Source of the DNA: Desulfobulbaceae bacterium
Lineage (GTDB): Bacteria; Desulfobacterota; Desulfobulbia; Desulfobulbales; Desulfocapsaceae
Length of the DNA stretch: 40,592 bases
Direction of reading: 5' to 3'
Assembly (NCBI GenBank): GCA_019163335.1
Contig: JAFLKM010000034.1
Coordinates: 1-40,592 of the forward strand
Made by a program: the position numbers and the translations under genes. The notes beneath the pieces were generated by a model, which was not told where the DNA came from, did no database searches, and saw nothing but the letters and a program-made list of their open reading frames with translations. Below, piece by piece: positions 17,016-27,272 of this stretch (position 1 is the stretch's first letter; the number at the start of each line of letters is the position of its first letter).

Positions 17016-20000
17016 ATGAATCAACCTCAGCAGCATAATCGCAAGATCTTTGGCAACATTCCCTATGTGGCTGCCTTAGTGTGTTTTGCCGCGCTTATTT
17101 GTGGCTTGTTGACCGTGAACTATATCTCTCAACGTTCACTGCAGCGGGCAAATATTCAGCGTGTTCAGCAGAATCTTAAAGAACGTGCCCTGACGATCAG
17201 CTATTTTTTTAGCGAACGGCAAAAAGATGTTCGTGAGCTGGCAAGCTCTAAAGTGGTAACCGGTTTTTTTGCTAACCGGGCTTTGGGGATGTCCATGACT
17301 TATGGCCTGCAGGCAAGTCTGAACAATATTGCCAGATTGTTTGAACGGAGGGTGGATATCTCTCGCTTAGGAACGAAGGCGCTCTACTCTCGTCTGATTT
17401 TACTGGATAGTAATGGTCAGGCACTTTCAGGATGGCCGGCTCTTGATTTGCCTGAATATCAATCCATTCCAGAAGAAATCGATTTGAAAGGTGCTGAGGT
17501 TATCGTTGATAGCGATGCCGGCGGCAGTGTGTTTTTTACCTATCCTGTTCTTATCAATGATAAGTTGGAGGGATATATCCGGGTGTGGGTAAATTATAGG
17601 GATCTGGTTGATTCCTTGTTGGGTCAGCCGCACGGAGGGCTCTTTATTACCGACCACAAACGTCTGGTGTTTCAATCGCAGCAAGACCATTTGTTGCTAA
17701 AGTCTAATATCCTCAGTGAGCTTCTTCGGACAGATGCTAAATGGCCCCTTGAATTGAGTTCAAAAGCAATCTTTGAACCTGTGGTTGAACCAGGCCAAAA
17801 GGACGATACCCCCTATCTTCTCTTTTTCACGAATGTTCCCGGTTATGAGATTGATTTATTTTTGGCAGAACAAAGCAGTGTCATTACTAAATCGCATAGC
17901 TTTTATCTTTTCATGGTCATCCTTGCTATCCTGTCAATGGGAGGATTTCTGGTTGTTGTCGCTATGCTGCGTGCCAACTCAAAAAATCTTGTCCTTGAAA
18001 CATCCCTTGTCGAGGCACACAAAAGAGAAAAAGAGGTTGCCGAAAAAAAAGAAGAACTTGAACTTATTATTGAAGGTACCCGGCTTGGTACCTGGAGCTG
18101 GAATATTCCAAGCGGCAAGGTGTCCTTTAATGAACGTTGGACGCAAATGCTTGGTTATGAACTGGAAGAGATTGATGGCACCGTTGATACCTGGAAGGCT
18201 CTGATGCATCCCGATGACCTGGAGATGGTCATGGAGAAAGTCCAGGCACATCTTCTCCAGGGAGAAACTTCTATCTATATTGCTGAGCATAGACTCCGAC
18301 ATAAGTCAGGAAAATGGATCTGGATCTATGCCACAGGAAAAGTTCTCAAGCGTGATTCGGCCGGGAAACCTCTCCTGGCAATCGGGATTCACCTTGATGT
18401 TACGGCACGGAAGGAGGCACAACAAGAGCTTGCCAAGGCCAAAGATGAAGCGGATACCATTATTCGTAATTTTCTGGATACCCTGATCGTTGTTCAGAGA
18501 AATCTGCTTATTGCCAGGGTTAATCCGGCCACCTGTCAATTGCTCGGGTATGAAGAAAGCGAATTGATTGGCAAGCCTATCACCATGCTCTTTCATGATC
18601 CTTACGATCTGGTGAAAAGTGTTTTTTCTTTTTATGAAGAATCACAAAAGGATGTCTTTAATGGTAGAACTGAACTGCGCAATATTGAGTTGTCGTACCA
18701 GACCAAAGACGGCTCGCTGTTGCCCATGTCCGTGAATATCAGTCTGTTGAAGGATGAAGCAGGCCTGATAGTGGGGGTTATTGCCGGGGCTAAGGATATA
18801 TCGCACCTCAAGAAGGCCATGGACACCGTTGCCAGCCAGAAGGAATATATTGAACATCTCTTTGATGTCGTTCCGCAGGGGCTGATAACGCTTACCCAAT
18901 CCATGGAGATCATAGGGAGCAACAGGGCTTTCAACGAAACAATCCGAACCTGGTCGGCACTCTTTAATCTGACGGAACAGGGATTCAGATCAGAGTTACT
19001 GGGGAAACTCCAGACATCGCTGAAAGATAAGCCACAGTACGTATTTACGTTGTCGCATAACAATATCAGCGCATCCTTCAAATACCATGCGACATCTGTG
19101 TCAACGCTCGCAGGTATTGAATATGTTGTCGCGATCAGCGACATCACCAATGAACGAAAGGATGCGGCCGCAAGAAAACTCCTGGCCACGGTTATTGAAC
19201 AGACAGCCGACGCGGTTGTGCTCACCGATATCGATGGCACAATTCGTTATGTCAATCCCGCGACAATATCGCATACCGGCTACAGCGAAGATGAACTGAT
19301 TGGTACAAATCCGAGAATTTTCCAAAGCGGTCTGACACCTGTTGCTGTCTATAAAAATCTTTGGCGGACCATTTTAAGCGGTAGAATTTGGTCTGGCCAG
19401 ATTTCCAATCGCAAAAAAAATGGTTCTCTCATTGAAGAAAATATGACGATTTCACCGGTGCGCAATGAAGACGGTGATCTAACTCATTTTGTTGCCATTC
19501 GACGGGATATTACTGCCACGGTTCTCTTGCAACGACAATTGCTGCAGGCGCAAAAGTTGGAAGCCATTGGTCAACTGGCCGCGGGCATTGCCCATGAGAT
19601 AAACACGCCAATGCAGTATGTGCAGAACAACGTCTCTTTTTTTGAACGAGCCTTCGGTGATTTCTCTCTGTTGTTAACTGACTACCTGCAATTACAAGAT
19701 GCGCAGGGTGCACTGCTCACGGAAGAGGCGCGGAGCCACTTGAAAGATATTGATGTGGAATTTCTTATGGCCGAAATTCCAGATAGTATTGCAGAGATCC
19801 AGGAGGGGATCGCCCGGGTGGTAAAAATCATCTCAGCCATGAAAGTTTTCAGTCATCCCGGCAGCGGTGAGAAAATAGCAATCGACCTCAATCGCGCTCT
19901 GGAAAGCACGATCGTGGTAACAACGAATGAATGGAAGTATGTGGCCGAGATGGTCACTGACCTTGATCCGGACCTCCCCATGGTTCCCTGTCTGTCTGAT

Positions 20001-20366
20001 CAGCTGAACCAGGTGATGCTTAACCTGATTGTCAATAGCGCCAATGCCATCGAAGCGACCGGGGCATCCTGCCCTGATAATCCGGGCCGCATAAGCATCA
20101 GTACCCGTCAAGATAACGACTGGGTGGAGATCCGGGTGAGTGACACCGGCGGCGGGATCCCTGAAGCTCTTCGCAATAAGGTCTTCGAGCCTTTCTTTAC
20201 CACAAAAGAGGTGGGCAAGGGAACGGGCCAGGGATTGGCCATTTCTCATGACGTCGTCGTTATTAAACATGGCGGCACCATTGATTTTATAAGCGACCCG
20301 GGCAAGGGCACGACTTTTATTATCCGGTTGCCGCTCAATCCCGTAAACAACGAGGTGATACTATAG
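17016..20366 (+). CDS. Hybrid-free multi-PAS sensor histidine kinase (copy 1)
   Basis: A 1116-residue membrane kinase. TM1 (15-36) and TM2 (294-316) enclose a periplasmic sensor region of about 255 residues that I cannot assign to a named family, although it resembles Cache-type sensors. Cytoplasmic PAS domains follow at about 350-470, 480-600, 605-720 and 718-840. The phosphoacceptor is H860 ([13 protein letters not shown]). The ATPase domain (about 935-1110) has the N box [43 protein letters not shown] and a final glycine-rich motif. The ATG at 17016 is chosen because it starts a normal basic-then-hydrophobic N-terminus. The C-terminal 780 residues are duplicated in the next kinase. Confidence 0.92.
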   Translation: MNQPQQHNRKIFGNIPYVAALVCFAALICGLLTVNYISQRSLQRANIQRVQQNLKERALTISYFFSERQKDVRELASSKVVTGFFANRALGMSMTYGLQASLNNIARLFERRVDISRLGTKALYSRLILLDSNGQALSGWPALDLPEYQSIPEEIDLKGAEVIVDSDAGGSVFFTYPVLINDKLEGYIRVWVNYRDLVDSLLGQPHGGLFITDHKRLVFQSQQDHLLLKSNILSELLRTDAKWPLELSSKAIFEPVVEPGQKDDTPYLLFFTNVPGYEIDLFLAEQSSVITKSHSFYLFMVILAILSMGGFLVVVAMLRANSKNLVLETSLVEAHKREKEVAEKKEELELIIEGTRLGTWSWNIPSGKVSFNERWTQMLGYELEEIDGTVDTWKALMHPDDLEMVMEKVQAHLLQGETSIYIAEHRLRHKSGKWIWIYATGKVLKRDSAGKPLLAIGIHLDVTARKEAQQELAKAKDEADTIIRNFLDTLIVVQRNLLIARVNPATCQLLGYEESELIGKPITMLFHDPYDLVKSVFSFYEESQKDVFNGRTELRNIELSYQTKDGSLLPMSVNISLLKDEAGLIVGVIAGAKDISHLKKAMDTVASQKEYIEHLFDVVPQGLITLTQSMEIIGSNRAFNETIRTWSALFNLTEQGFRSELLGKLQTSLKDKPQYVFTLSHNNISASFKYHATSVSTLAGIEYVVAISDITNERKDAAARKLLATVIEQTADAVVLTDIDGTIRYVNPATISHTGYSEDELIGTNPRIFQSGLTPVAVYKNLWRTILSGRIWSGQISNRKKNGSLIEENMTISPVRNEDGDLTHFVAIRRDITATVLLQRQLLQAQKLEAIGQLAAGIAHEINTPMQYVQNNVSFFERAFGDFSLLLTDYLQLQDAQGALLTEEARSHLKDIDVEFLMAEIPDSIAEIQEGIARVVKIISAMKVFSHPGSGEKIAIDLNRALESTIVVTTNEWKYVAEMVTDLDPDLPMVPCLSDQLNQVMLNLIVNSANAIEATGASCPDNPGRISISTRQDNDWVEIRVSDTGGGIPEALRNKVFEPFFTTKEVGKGTGQGLAISHDVVVIKHGGTIDFISDPGKGTTFIIRLPLNPVNNEVIL
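18031..20366 (+). repeat. Direct repeat, copy 1 (kinase PAS-HisKA-ATPase module)
   Basis: About 2.3 kb that recurs at 22291-24623, offset by 4257 bp over most of its length (4260 bp before a 3-bp indel). It covers the end of the TM2 linker to the stop codon of the kinase. Most of it differs at scattered sites, but 18471-18802 is identical to 22728-23059. Confidence 0.95.
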
Positions 20367-20385
20367 AGTCTCTCGGAGGTTCTAT

Positions 20386-20613
20386 AAAAAGACCATTCTC
20401 TTTGTCGATGATGAACCAAATAAATTGAGAAGTCTGTGGCGTATGCTCTACCCTTTGTGCACTGACTTTCTCTTTTTTTTACAGGTTGTGCAAAGGAAAG
20501 ACATTCTGAAAAAACGGTGGTGTTGTTTGTGTGAACGCGCCATGCCGGAAGCCGACGATACAAGCCGGATTATTGGAGGGAACATTTTTATTCTCCATTT
20601 GCTTATAGAGTAG
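20386..20613 (+). pseudogene. Remnant of a REC response-regulator gene
   Basis: The first 85 bases or so (20386-20470) align closely with the start of the intact REC-HDOD gene at 24620, encoding KKTILFVDDEP... RMLYPLCTD. The start codon has been lost, because the equivalent of ATGAAC is replaced by a 20-bp foreign stretch after the kinase stop. The homology ends before the phosphoacceptor Asp. After that only a short stretch (LQVVQR) faintly recalls the original (LKIVQN), which would fit an internal deletion. The frame stays open to a TAG at 20611-20613, but the product would lack a start, an active site and an output domain. Confidence 0.75.
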
Positions 20614-20663
20614 AAGTCGGCAGTATTTTTATTATCAGTGAAGCCATCCCGCGAAAGGACATT

Positions 20664-23600
20664 ATGAAACGCACCTTCGGTCCACTCCTCACTACTTTTC
20701 TGGCGTACACAGCCTTGGGCTTATTAGGAATAGCCTTGGCTATTCCCCCGGGCTATGCAAGTCCCGTCTTCCCGGCAGCAGGGTTGGCCGTTGCCCTTGT
20801 GTTATATTTTGGTAACCGCATTCTCCCCGGTATATGGCTCGGTTCGCTAACAATAAACATTGTTATTGCCTGGCAAACCGGTGGTTTGGGTGCGATAAAC
20901 ATTGTCATAGCAGGGGTAGTGGCCGGCGGGGCGGTTCTTCAAGCCTTTGCAGCCCATTGGATGATACTGCGTTTGTTAGGCGACAAATGGCGTAGCCTTG
21001 AAACAGAGAAGGACATTATGCTGTTTCTTGTCGCAGGTGGTCCTTTGAGCTGTTTCATCTCCGCCACGATTGGTAACTGTACCCTGTATGTTGCAGGGGT
21101 CATCCCGACGAAGGAAGAGTTTTTTCATTCGTGGTGTAACTGGTGGACTGGCGACGTCCTCGGTGTTTTGATTTTTACCCCACTGATCCTGCTTTTTCTG
21201 TTTAGAAAAAAATCGCCATGGAAAGAACGAAGGCTAACCATCACTCTTCCTATGATGCTAACACTTTGTCTGGTTATCGTGGCCTTTCTCGGTACGTCAC
21301 ATCGGCAGAAAACGCAGCAAATAGGTCAAGTTGAAGAATGCGGCAGGAATATAGCTCAATTGCTTGAGCACCGTTTCGTTGCACATCAGGAGGCACTTTC
21401 CGCATTGAAACGATTGATTGAAGTAATGCCGGATATGACATTCCTTCAGTTTGAATACTTTACGGGGATTACCCTGCAGGACAATAAAGATATTTTTGCG
21501 CTGAGTTTCAATCCTTACGTCCTCGATTCGTCACGGAGTGCGTTTGAGCAAACCATGGCTAAGAGCGCGATGGATTCTTTCAGAATTCGAGAACGAAACA
21601 GTCAGAACCAGCTCGCGCCGGCTCCAGAAAAACCGTTTTATATCCCTGTTGGGCTGATCGCGCCCCTTGAAGGCAATCGACCAGCTATAGGTTTCAACAT
21701 TCACTCGGAACCCACCCGGCGAGATGCAATCGAAAAGGCGTTCCTCTCAAAATGTTCAACGGTAACAGCTCCAATCCAACTGGTGCAAGAGGCGAAAAAG
21801 CGCTTAGGAGTGCTAATTTTGACTCCCGCCTATCGGAGGGGGGAGTCACCAGCCAACGATGGCATGGAAAATCTGATTGGGTTTGCCGTAGGGGTATTCA
21901 AGATCGATGAAATGGTGCAGATCGCTATTCAAGACAAGGTTCCGGCAGGTATTGTCTTTCGTCTTACAGATCAATCGCCAGACGGTGTTCCGGTTGTTCT
22001 TTTTCAATCGGATGGAGGGCAGCAGAGACCAACAGAGCCGTATGTATGGCGAAAGCAACTATCCATGGTGGATCGGCAGTGGACCCTAGAGGTCTTCCCG
22101 ACTGAGGCCTATCTGCAACAACAACAATCGAGTTTCGGATGGGTTGTCGGTATTGCGGGCTTGCTTGTTGCGACATTGCTACAGATCCTGTTGCTGGCGA
22201 TGACAGGACGAACATCTGTTATTCAACAAAAAGTCAACGAGCAGACAGCGCAGCTTACGGAAGCATTCGCAGCAGCTCAGGAAAGAGAACAAGAGGTTGC
22301 CGAGAAAAAAGAAGAACTTGAACTTGTCATCGAAGGTACCCGGCTTGGTACCTGGAGCTGGAACATCCCAAGCGGTAAGGTTTCTTTTAATCAGCGTTGG
22401 GCGCAAATGCTTGGCTATGACCTGAAGGAACTTGATGGCACCGTTGATACTTGGAAAGCTCTGATCCATCCCGAAGACCTGGACATGGTCATCCATAAAG
22501 TCCAGTCACATATCCAGGGAGAAACCTCTCTCTATGTGACTGAGCACAGGCTGCGACATAAGTCAGGGAAATGGGTATGGGTCTATGATACAGGTAAGGT
22601 GCTCAAACGTGATCCGGAAGGAAAGCCTCTCCTGGCAATAGGGATTCACCTTGATATTACCGAACGGAAGGAAGCACAACAGGAACTTGCCAAGGCCAAA
22701 GAAGAAGCGGATACCATTATTCGTAAATTTCTGGATACCCTGATCGTTGTTCAGAGAAATCTGCTTATTGCCAGGGTTAATCCGGCCACCTGTCAATTGC
22801 TCGGGTATGAAGAAAGCGAATTGATTGGCAAGCCTATCACCATGCTCTTTCATGATCCTTACGATCTGGTGAAAAGTGTTTTTTCTTTTTATGAAGAATC
22901 ACAAAAGGATGTCTTTAATGGTAGAACTGAACTGCGCAATATTGAGTTGTCGTACCAGACCAAAGACGGCTCGCTGTTGCCCATGTCCGTGAATATCAGT
23001 CTGTTGAAGGATGAAGCAGGCCTGATAGTGGGGGTTATTGCCGGGGCTAAGGATATATCAAACCTCAAAATAGCCATGGATACCGTTGCCAGCCAGAAGG
23101 AGTATATTGAACACATCTTTGATATTGTTCCACAGGGGCTTTTAACTCTTACCCAATCCATGGAGATCGTGGAGAGCAACAAGGCTTTCAACGAAATAAT
23201 CCAAACCTGGTCAACACTTTTTAGTCTGCCGGAGCAGGACTTCAGCACAGAACTACTGGGAAAACTCCAGGAATTGCTGACGGATACGTCAAAAGCCGTT
23301 TTTACGTTATCGCACAACAATATCAGCGCTTCCTTTAAATACCATGCGACATCTGTTTCAGCGCGTGCAGGCATCAAATATGTTGTTGCGATCAGCGATA
23401 TTACCAATGAACGGAAGGATGCGGCCGCAAGAAAACTCCTTGCCACGGTTATTGAACAGACCCCCGACACGGTTGTGCTCACCGATATCGATGGCACAAT
23501 TCGTTATGTCAATCCCGCGACAATATCTCATACCGGCTACAGTGAAGGTGAATTGATTGGTAAAAATCCGAGAATTTTCCAAAGCGGCCTGACACCTGTT

Positions 23601-24623
23601 GCTGTCTACAACGACCTTTGGCAGACCATTCTAGACGGTAGGGTTTGGTCTGGCCATATATCAAATCGCAAAAAAGATGGTAGTATCATCGAAGAAAATA
23701 TGACGATCTCACCGGTACGTAATGAAGATGGTGACCTAACTCATTTTGTTGCCATTCGACGGGATATTACTGCCATGGTTCTCTTGCAACGACAATTGCT
23801 GCAGGCGCAGAAGTTGGAAGCCATTGGTCAACTGGCAGCGGGCATTGCCCATGAGATAAACACGCCAATGCAGTATGTGCGGAATAACGTCTCTTTTTTT
23901 GAACGTGCCTTTGCTGATTTCTCTCTGTTGTTAACCGACTACCTGCAATTACAAGATGCGCAGGGTGATCTCCTGACTGAAGAGGCGCGGAGCCACTTGA
24001 AAAGTATAAATCTGGAATTTCTTATGGCCGAAATTCCAGATAGTATTGAAGAGATCCAGGACGGGATCGCCCGGGTGGTAAAAATCATTTCGGCCATGAA
24101 AGAATTCAGTCACCCCGGCAGCGGTGAGAAAATAGCAATCGATCTCAATCGTGCTCTGGAAAGCACGATCGTGGTAACAACGAATGAGTGGAAGTATGTG
24201 GCCGAGATGGTCACCGACCTTGATCCGAATCTCCCCATGGTTCCCTGTCTGTCTGATCAACTGAATCAGGTGATGCTCAACCTGATAGTCAATGGCGCCA
24301 ATGCCATTGAAGAGACGGGGGCATCCTACCCTGATAATCCTGGCCGCATTAGCATCAGTACCCGTCAAGATAACGACTGGGTAGAGATCCGGGTGAGTGA
24401 CACCGGTGGCGGTATCCCTGAAGAGCTGCGTAATAAGATCTTCGAGCCTTTCTTTACCACAAAAGAGGTGGGCAAGGGAACCGGCCAGGGATTGGCCATT
24501 TCTCAAGACGTGGTCGTTGTTAAACATGGTGGCACCCTTGATTTTATTAGCGATCCGGGCAAGGGCACGACGTTTGTCATCCGATTACCGCTCAATCCCG
24601 TAAATAATGAGGTGATACTATGA
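20664..24623 (+). CDS. MASE1-CHASE multi-PAS sensor histidine kinase (copy 2)
   Basis: A 1319-residue membrane kinase. Residues 1-200 form a MASE1-type multi-helix domain ([38 protein letters not shown]). A periplasmic CHASE domain follows (about 225-480, containing [18 protein letters not shown] and [10 protein letters not shown]), then a last TM at about 491-513. The cytoplasmic part is the same module as in copy 1: PAS domains from about 558, 688, 812 and 924, H1063 in [13 protein letters not shown], and an ATPase domain ending at about 1313. AAAGGA lies just before the ATG. The stop overlaps the start of the REC-HDOD regulator (ATGA), marking that protein as its likely phosphoacceptor partner. 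Confidence 0.94.
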   Translation: MKRTFGPLLTTFLAYTALGLLGIALAIPPGYASPVFPAAGLAVALVLYFGNRILPGIWLGSLTINIVIAWQTGGLGAINIVIAGVVAGGAVLQAFAAHWMILRLLGDKWRSLETEKDIMLFLVAGGPLSCFISATIGNCTLYVAGVIPTKEEFFHSWCNWWTGDVLGVLIFTPLILLFLFRKKSPWKERRLTITLPMMLTLCLVIVAFLGTSHRQKTQQIGQVEECGRNIAQLLEHRFVAHQEALSALKRLIEVMPDMTFLQFEYFTGITLQDNKDIFALSFNPYVLDSSRSAFEQTMAKSAMDSFRIRERNSQNQLAPAPEKPFYIPVGLIAPLEGNRPAIGFNIHSEPTRRDAIEKAFLSKCSTVTAPIQLVQEAKKRLGVLILTPAYRRGESPANDGMENLIGFAVGVFKIDEMVQIAIQDKVPAGIVFRLTDQSPDGVPVVLFQSDGGQQRPTEPYVWRKQLSMVDRQWTLEVFPTEAYLQQQQSSFGWVVGIAGLLVATLLQILLLAMTGRTSVIQQKVNEQTAQLTEAFAAAQEREQEVAEKKEELELVIEGTRLGTWSWNIPSGKVSFNQRWAQMLGYDLKELDGTVDTWKALIHPEDLDMVIHKVQSHIQGETSLYVTEHRLRHKSGKWVWVYDTGKVLKRDPEGKPLLAIGIHLDITERKEAQQELAKAKEEADTIIRKFLDTLIVVQRNLLIARVNPATCQLLGYEESELIGKPITMLFHDPYDLVKSVFSFYEESQKDVFNGRTELRNIELSYQTKDGSLLPMSVNISLLKDEAGLIVGVIAGAKDISNLKIAMDTVASQKEYIEHIFDIVPQGLLTLTQSMEIVESNKAFNEIIQTWSTLFSLPEQDFSTELLGKLQELLTDTSKAVFTLSHNNISASFKYHATSVSARAGIKYVVAISDITNERKDAAARKLLATVIEQTPDTVVLTDIDGTIRYVNPATISHTGYSEGELIGKNPRIFQSGLTPVAVYNDLWQTILDGRVWSGHISNRKKDGSIIEENMTISPVRNEDGDLTHFVAIRRDITAMVLLQRQLLQAQKLEAIGQLAAGIAHEINTPMQYVRNNVSFFERAFADFSLLLTDYLQLQDAQGDLLTEEARSHLKSINLEFLMAEIPDSIEEIQDGIARVVKIISAMKEFSHPGSGEKIAIDLNRALESTIVVTTNEWKYVAEMVTDLDPNLPMVPCLSDQLNQVMLNLIVNGANAIEETGASYPDNPGRISISTRQDNDWVEIRVSDTGGGIPEELRNKIFEPFFTTKEVGKGTGQGLAISQDVVVVKHGGTLDFISDPGKGTTFVIRLPLNPVNNEVIL
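22291..24623 (+). repeat. Direct repeat, copy 2 (kinase PAS-HisKA-ATPase module)
   Basis: Second copy of the 2.3-kb module starting at 18031. The 332-bp stretch 22728-23059, coding most of the second PAS domain, is identical to copy 1, while sequence on both sides differs at many synonymous and some non-synonymous sites. Confidence 0.95.
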
Positions 24624-25804
24624 ACAAAAAGACCATTCTCTTTGTTGATGATGAACCAAAAATCTTAAAAAGTTTGCGTCGCATGCTCTATCCTTTGTCC
24701 ACTGACTGGAACATGATTTATGTCGAGAGCGGTGCCCATGCCCTGGAGATTCTGGCCCAAACCCCGACAGCTGTGCTGGTTTCCGATATGCGTATGCCAT
24801 CCATGACTGGCCTTGAATTACTCAAAATTGTGCAGAATCGTTATCCGGAAATCGTCAGGGTGATGCTCACGGGTCAACCGGGCAAAGATATGTATTGTGA
24901 CGTGATGGCCATCTCCCATTATTTTTTATGGAAGCCGACCAGCTTTGAAAATTTTGAAGCCCTGTTTGGGAGAATAAAAGAGCTGGATTCCATCCTGAAA
25001 GATGAACACCTGGTCCGGCTTATCGGCGGGATTTCCTCTCTGCCGTCGCTGCCCGAACTTTTTACCCGGCTTACCGAACTTCTTGATAAACCGGAAGCAA
25101 ATAGTGCCCAGATTGCCACCGTGATAGGTGATGATCTGGCTATGACCGCCCAGATCCTCAAACTGGTGAATTCCGCTTTTTTCAATTTGTTAAAGCGGGT
25201 TGACACCTTGTCGGATGCGGTCGCGTACCTCGGATTGGACATGATTCGCAATCTTGTGCTGGTGCAGCATCTCTTTTCACAGTTTACCCCGGAAGAATAC
25301 CAGGAGTTTCAGTTGAACCAGTCATGGCAGCACAGCTTTTGTGTAGCGAACCTGTCAGAACAAATTGTTACTTCTCAATGTAAGATAGGCCAGGACCATA
25401 AGCACCATTCCTATCTAGCCGGTCTGCTTCTTGATATCGGGAAGCTGGTTTTGATACGACATCTTCCTGACACCTATCGAGAAATTCTTGTAAAGGTTGC
25501 GCAGGAAGACAGGGCTCAGGTTGAGACTGAGAGAGAATACCTGGGTACCGATCATGCGGCCATCGGTGCTTACCTGGCCTCTCTCTGGGGACTGCCCAGG
25601 GAAATATTTGAGTCCATCGCTCTTCATCATAAAGAATTACCGGTGAACCTGTCTGGCCCATCGTCTATTACTGAAGCGGTCTGGCATGCCACCCGGATCT
25701 GCCATGGAGATTTTTCACTTTCAGAAAGCAACAATGCAATTTATTCATTGGGAAAGCAATTTGTCTCCGGTATTGAATCACCCTCTTCCTTACCAAAAGA
25801 GTAA
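24620..25804 (+). CDS. REC-HDOD response regulator
   Basis: A 394-residue regulator. The receiver (1-120) has acidic residues in LFVDDEP, phosphoacceptor D56 (VSDMRMP) and lysine in FLWKP. An HDOD domain (about 140-335) follows, with LPSLPELFTRLTELL, the helix ILKLVNSAFFNLLKRV and LLLDIGKLVLIRHL. HDOD domains are HD-like but non-catalytic and are usually signalling scaffolds in c-di-GMP and stress networks. Cotranslated with kinase copy 2 (4-bp overlap). A remnant of a sister gene follows kinase copy 1. Confidence 0.92.
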   Translation: MNKKTILFVDDEPKILKSLRRMLYPLSTDWNMIYVESGAHALEILAQTPTAVLVSDMRMPSMTGLELLKIVQNRYPEIVRVMLTGQPGKDMYCDVMAISHYFLWKPTSFENFEALFGRIKELDSILKDEHLVRLIGGISSLPSLPELFTRLTELLDKPEANSAQIATVIGDDLAMTAQILKLVNSAFFNLLKRVDTLSDAVAYLGLDMIRNLVLVQHLFSQFTPEEYQEFQLNQSWQHSFCVANLSEQIVTSQCKIGQDHKHHSYLAGLLLDIGKLVLIRHLPDTYREILVKVAQEDRAQVETEREYLGTDHAAIGAYLASLWGLPREIFESIALHHKELPVNLSGPSSITEAVWHATRICHGDFSLSESNNAIYSLGKQFVSGIESPSSLPKE

Positions 25805-25953
25805 GGCACTAATCACATTTATCTGGGTTAGCTTTTCGGAACCGCCTGTGTCGCCGATGAAGGTGTCGGCTTGAATATAAATTGAAATAAAAAGCTCAGT
25901 GTTCATAGCCTTGGGCAACACCATAGAAAAAGATACCCTTCAAGGAGGAAAGT

Positions 25954-27108
25954 ATGAGTTACCAGATTCTGTTTATTGATGATGACGAAAAAATTCTGAA
26001 AAGTTTTCAAAGAACCCTGTCTTCACAATTCAAGGTTATGACGGCAGTGGGTCCGGAAGAAGCACTACGCATTATTGAGGAAAAGGGTCCGTTCCCGGTG
26101 GTAGTTTCCGATATGAAGATGCCCGGTATGAATGGAATTGAGATGTTCAGCCATGCCAGAAAAATCAGCCCGGATTCTATCCACATTCTCCTTACCGGGT
26201 TTGCTGATCTTCAAACCGCCATGGATGGTGTCAATAAGGGCGGGCTTTTTCGGTTTTTAACCAAGCCCTGCGATATTGATACCTTGAGCACAGCGCTTCA
26301 AGACGGACTGAGGCAGTACCAGCTCATCATGTCGGAAAAGGAACTGCTGGAACAGACCCTTCTTGGCACGGTCAAAGTGCTGGGGGAGATTCTTGCATTG
26401 GTCAATCCCTCAGCTCAGGGCGTTACCAATCGGTTGAAAAAATATTGCCGCCATATGATCAATGTGCTGGGACTGAAAGAACGATGGCTGTTTGATATGG
26501 CGATCATGCTCTCCCAACTGGGGTCCCTGACTATTCCTTCGGAAATTTTGAACAGATTTATTTCCGGCGCGACAATGTCAGATGAGGAAATGGCAATGAT
26601 CAAGCAGCTTCCCACTGTCACTGTAAAACTATTAATGCATATTCCTCGTCTGGAGGATGTTATAGAAATCATCTCCCGGCAGAATACTTCCTATTCGCAG
26701 TTTCCAGAATATTCCAATCCTGAGGAATATTCAAAACTCCATCTTGGCGCCCAGATGCTCCATGTGGCAATTGGACTGGATTGTCAACTCATGTCGGGAG
26801 TTACTCCTGCCAAGGTTCTCACTCATATGAGGGATGATATAAAAGAATTTAACCCGGCTCTGGTTGCTGCCATGGACAGTTATGACTTTGAATTACTGAA
26901 CATGGTGCGCATGAGAGTTGCTTGCAAAGATTTGAACACCAAGATGATCCTGGATGAGGATGTTTACAGCAAAGGCGGGGTGTTGTTGGCCCCCAATGGG
27001 CAGTGGGTAACGCTCGCCTTGATGATGGGCCTGCTGAATTATTCTCGAAGTATCGGAGTTAAGGAACCTTTTTACGTGCTTATTCCTCTGGTTGACTATG
27101 AAGTTTGA
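25954..27108 (+). CDS. Response regulator with degenerate HD-GYP output
   Basis: A 384-residue protein. The receiver (1-120) is intact, with D53 (VSDMKMPGMNG) and K104. The region 135-260 aligns in spacing with the HD-GYP domain of the next gene but every expected metal ligand is changed: PLHDLGKIGISDQIL becomes MLSQLGSLTIPSEIL (HD to SQ at 187-188), and the HHE...GYP motif becomes RQNTSYSQFPEY. A C-terminal part (260-384) of unknown function follows. It cannot be a standard c-di-GMP phosphodiesterase and is probably a binding or regulatory protein. AAGGAGG precedes the ATG. Confidence 0.85.
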   Translation: MSYQILFIDDDEKILKSFQRTLSSQFKVMTAVGPEEALRIIEEKGPFPVVVSDMKMPGMNGIEMFSHARKISPDSIHILLTGFADLQTAMDGVNKGGLFRFLTKPCDIDTLSTALQDGLRQYQLIMSEKELLEQTLLGTVKVLGEILALVNPSAQGVTNRLKKYCRHMINVLGLKERWLFDMAIMLSQLGSLTIPSEILNRFISGATMSDEEMAMIKQLPTVTVKLLMHIPRLEDVIEIISRQNTSYSQFPEYSNPEEYSKLHLGAQMLHVAIGLDCQLMSGVTPAKVLTHMRDDIKEFNPALVAAMDSYDFELLNMVRMRVACKDLNTKMILDEDVYSKGGVLLAPNGQWVTLALMMGLLNYSRSIGVKEPFYVLIPLVDYEV

Positions 27109-27272
27109 TGGTCTCGTGAAAATTCGCAAGAAAGTCTTTTTCGTCATCGCCAGCGGCTAAATGAATGCCAAAATCAACGGAGTTGATAGCGTGATGTGTC
27201 ATGCGAATTCAATTACTTATCGTAGAGTGGATGGTTGAATCAGAATAACATCTATTAGGCCGGAGTCATAAA

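Noticed and set aside
20386-20613. The kinase-linked short frame as a functional small regulator
   Set aside because: The start codon and the phosphoacceptor region are missing, so I treat it as a pseudogene remnant.
27109-27272. A possible dispersed repeat (TTCGTCATCGCCAGCGG)
   Set aside because: It only vaguely recalls a common intergenic repeat and no second copy was seen in the window.
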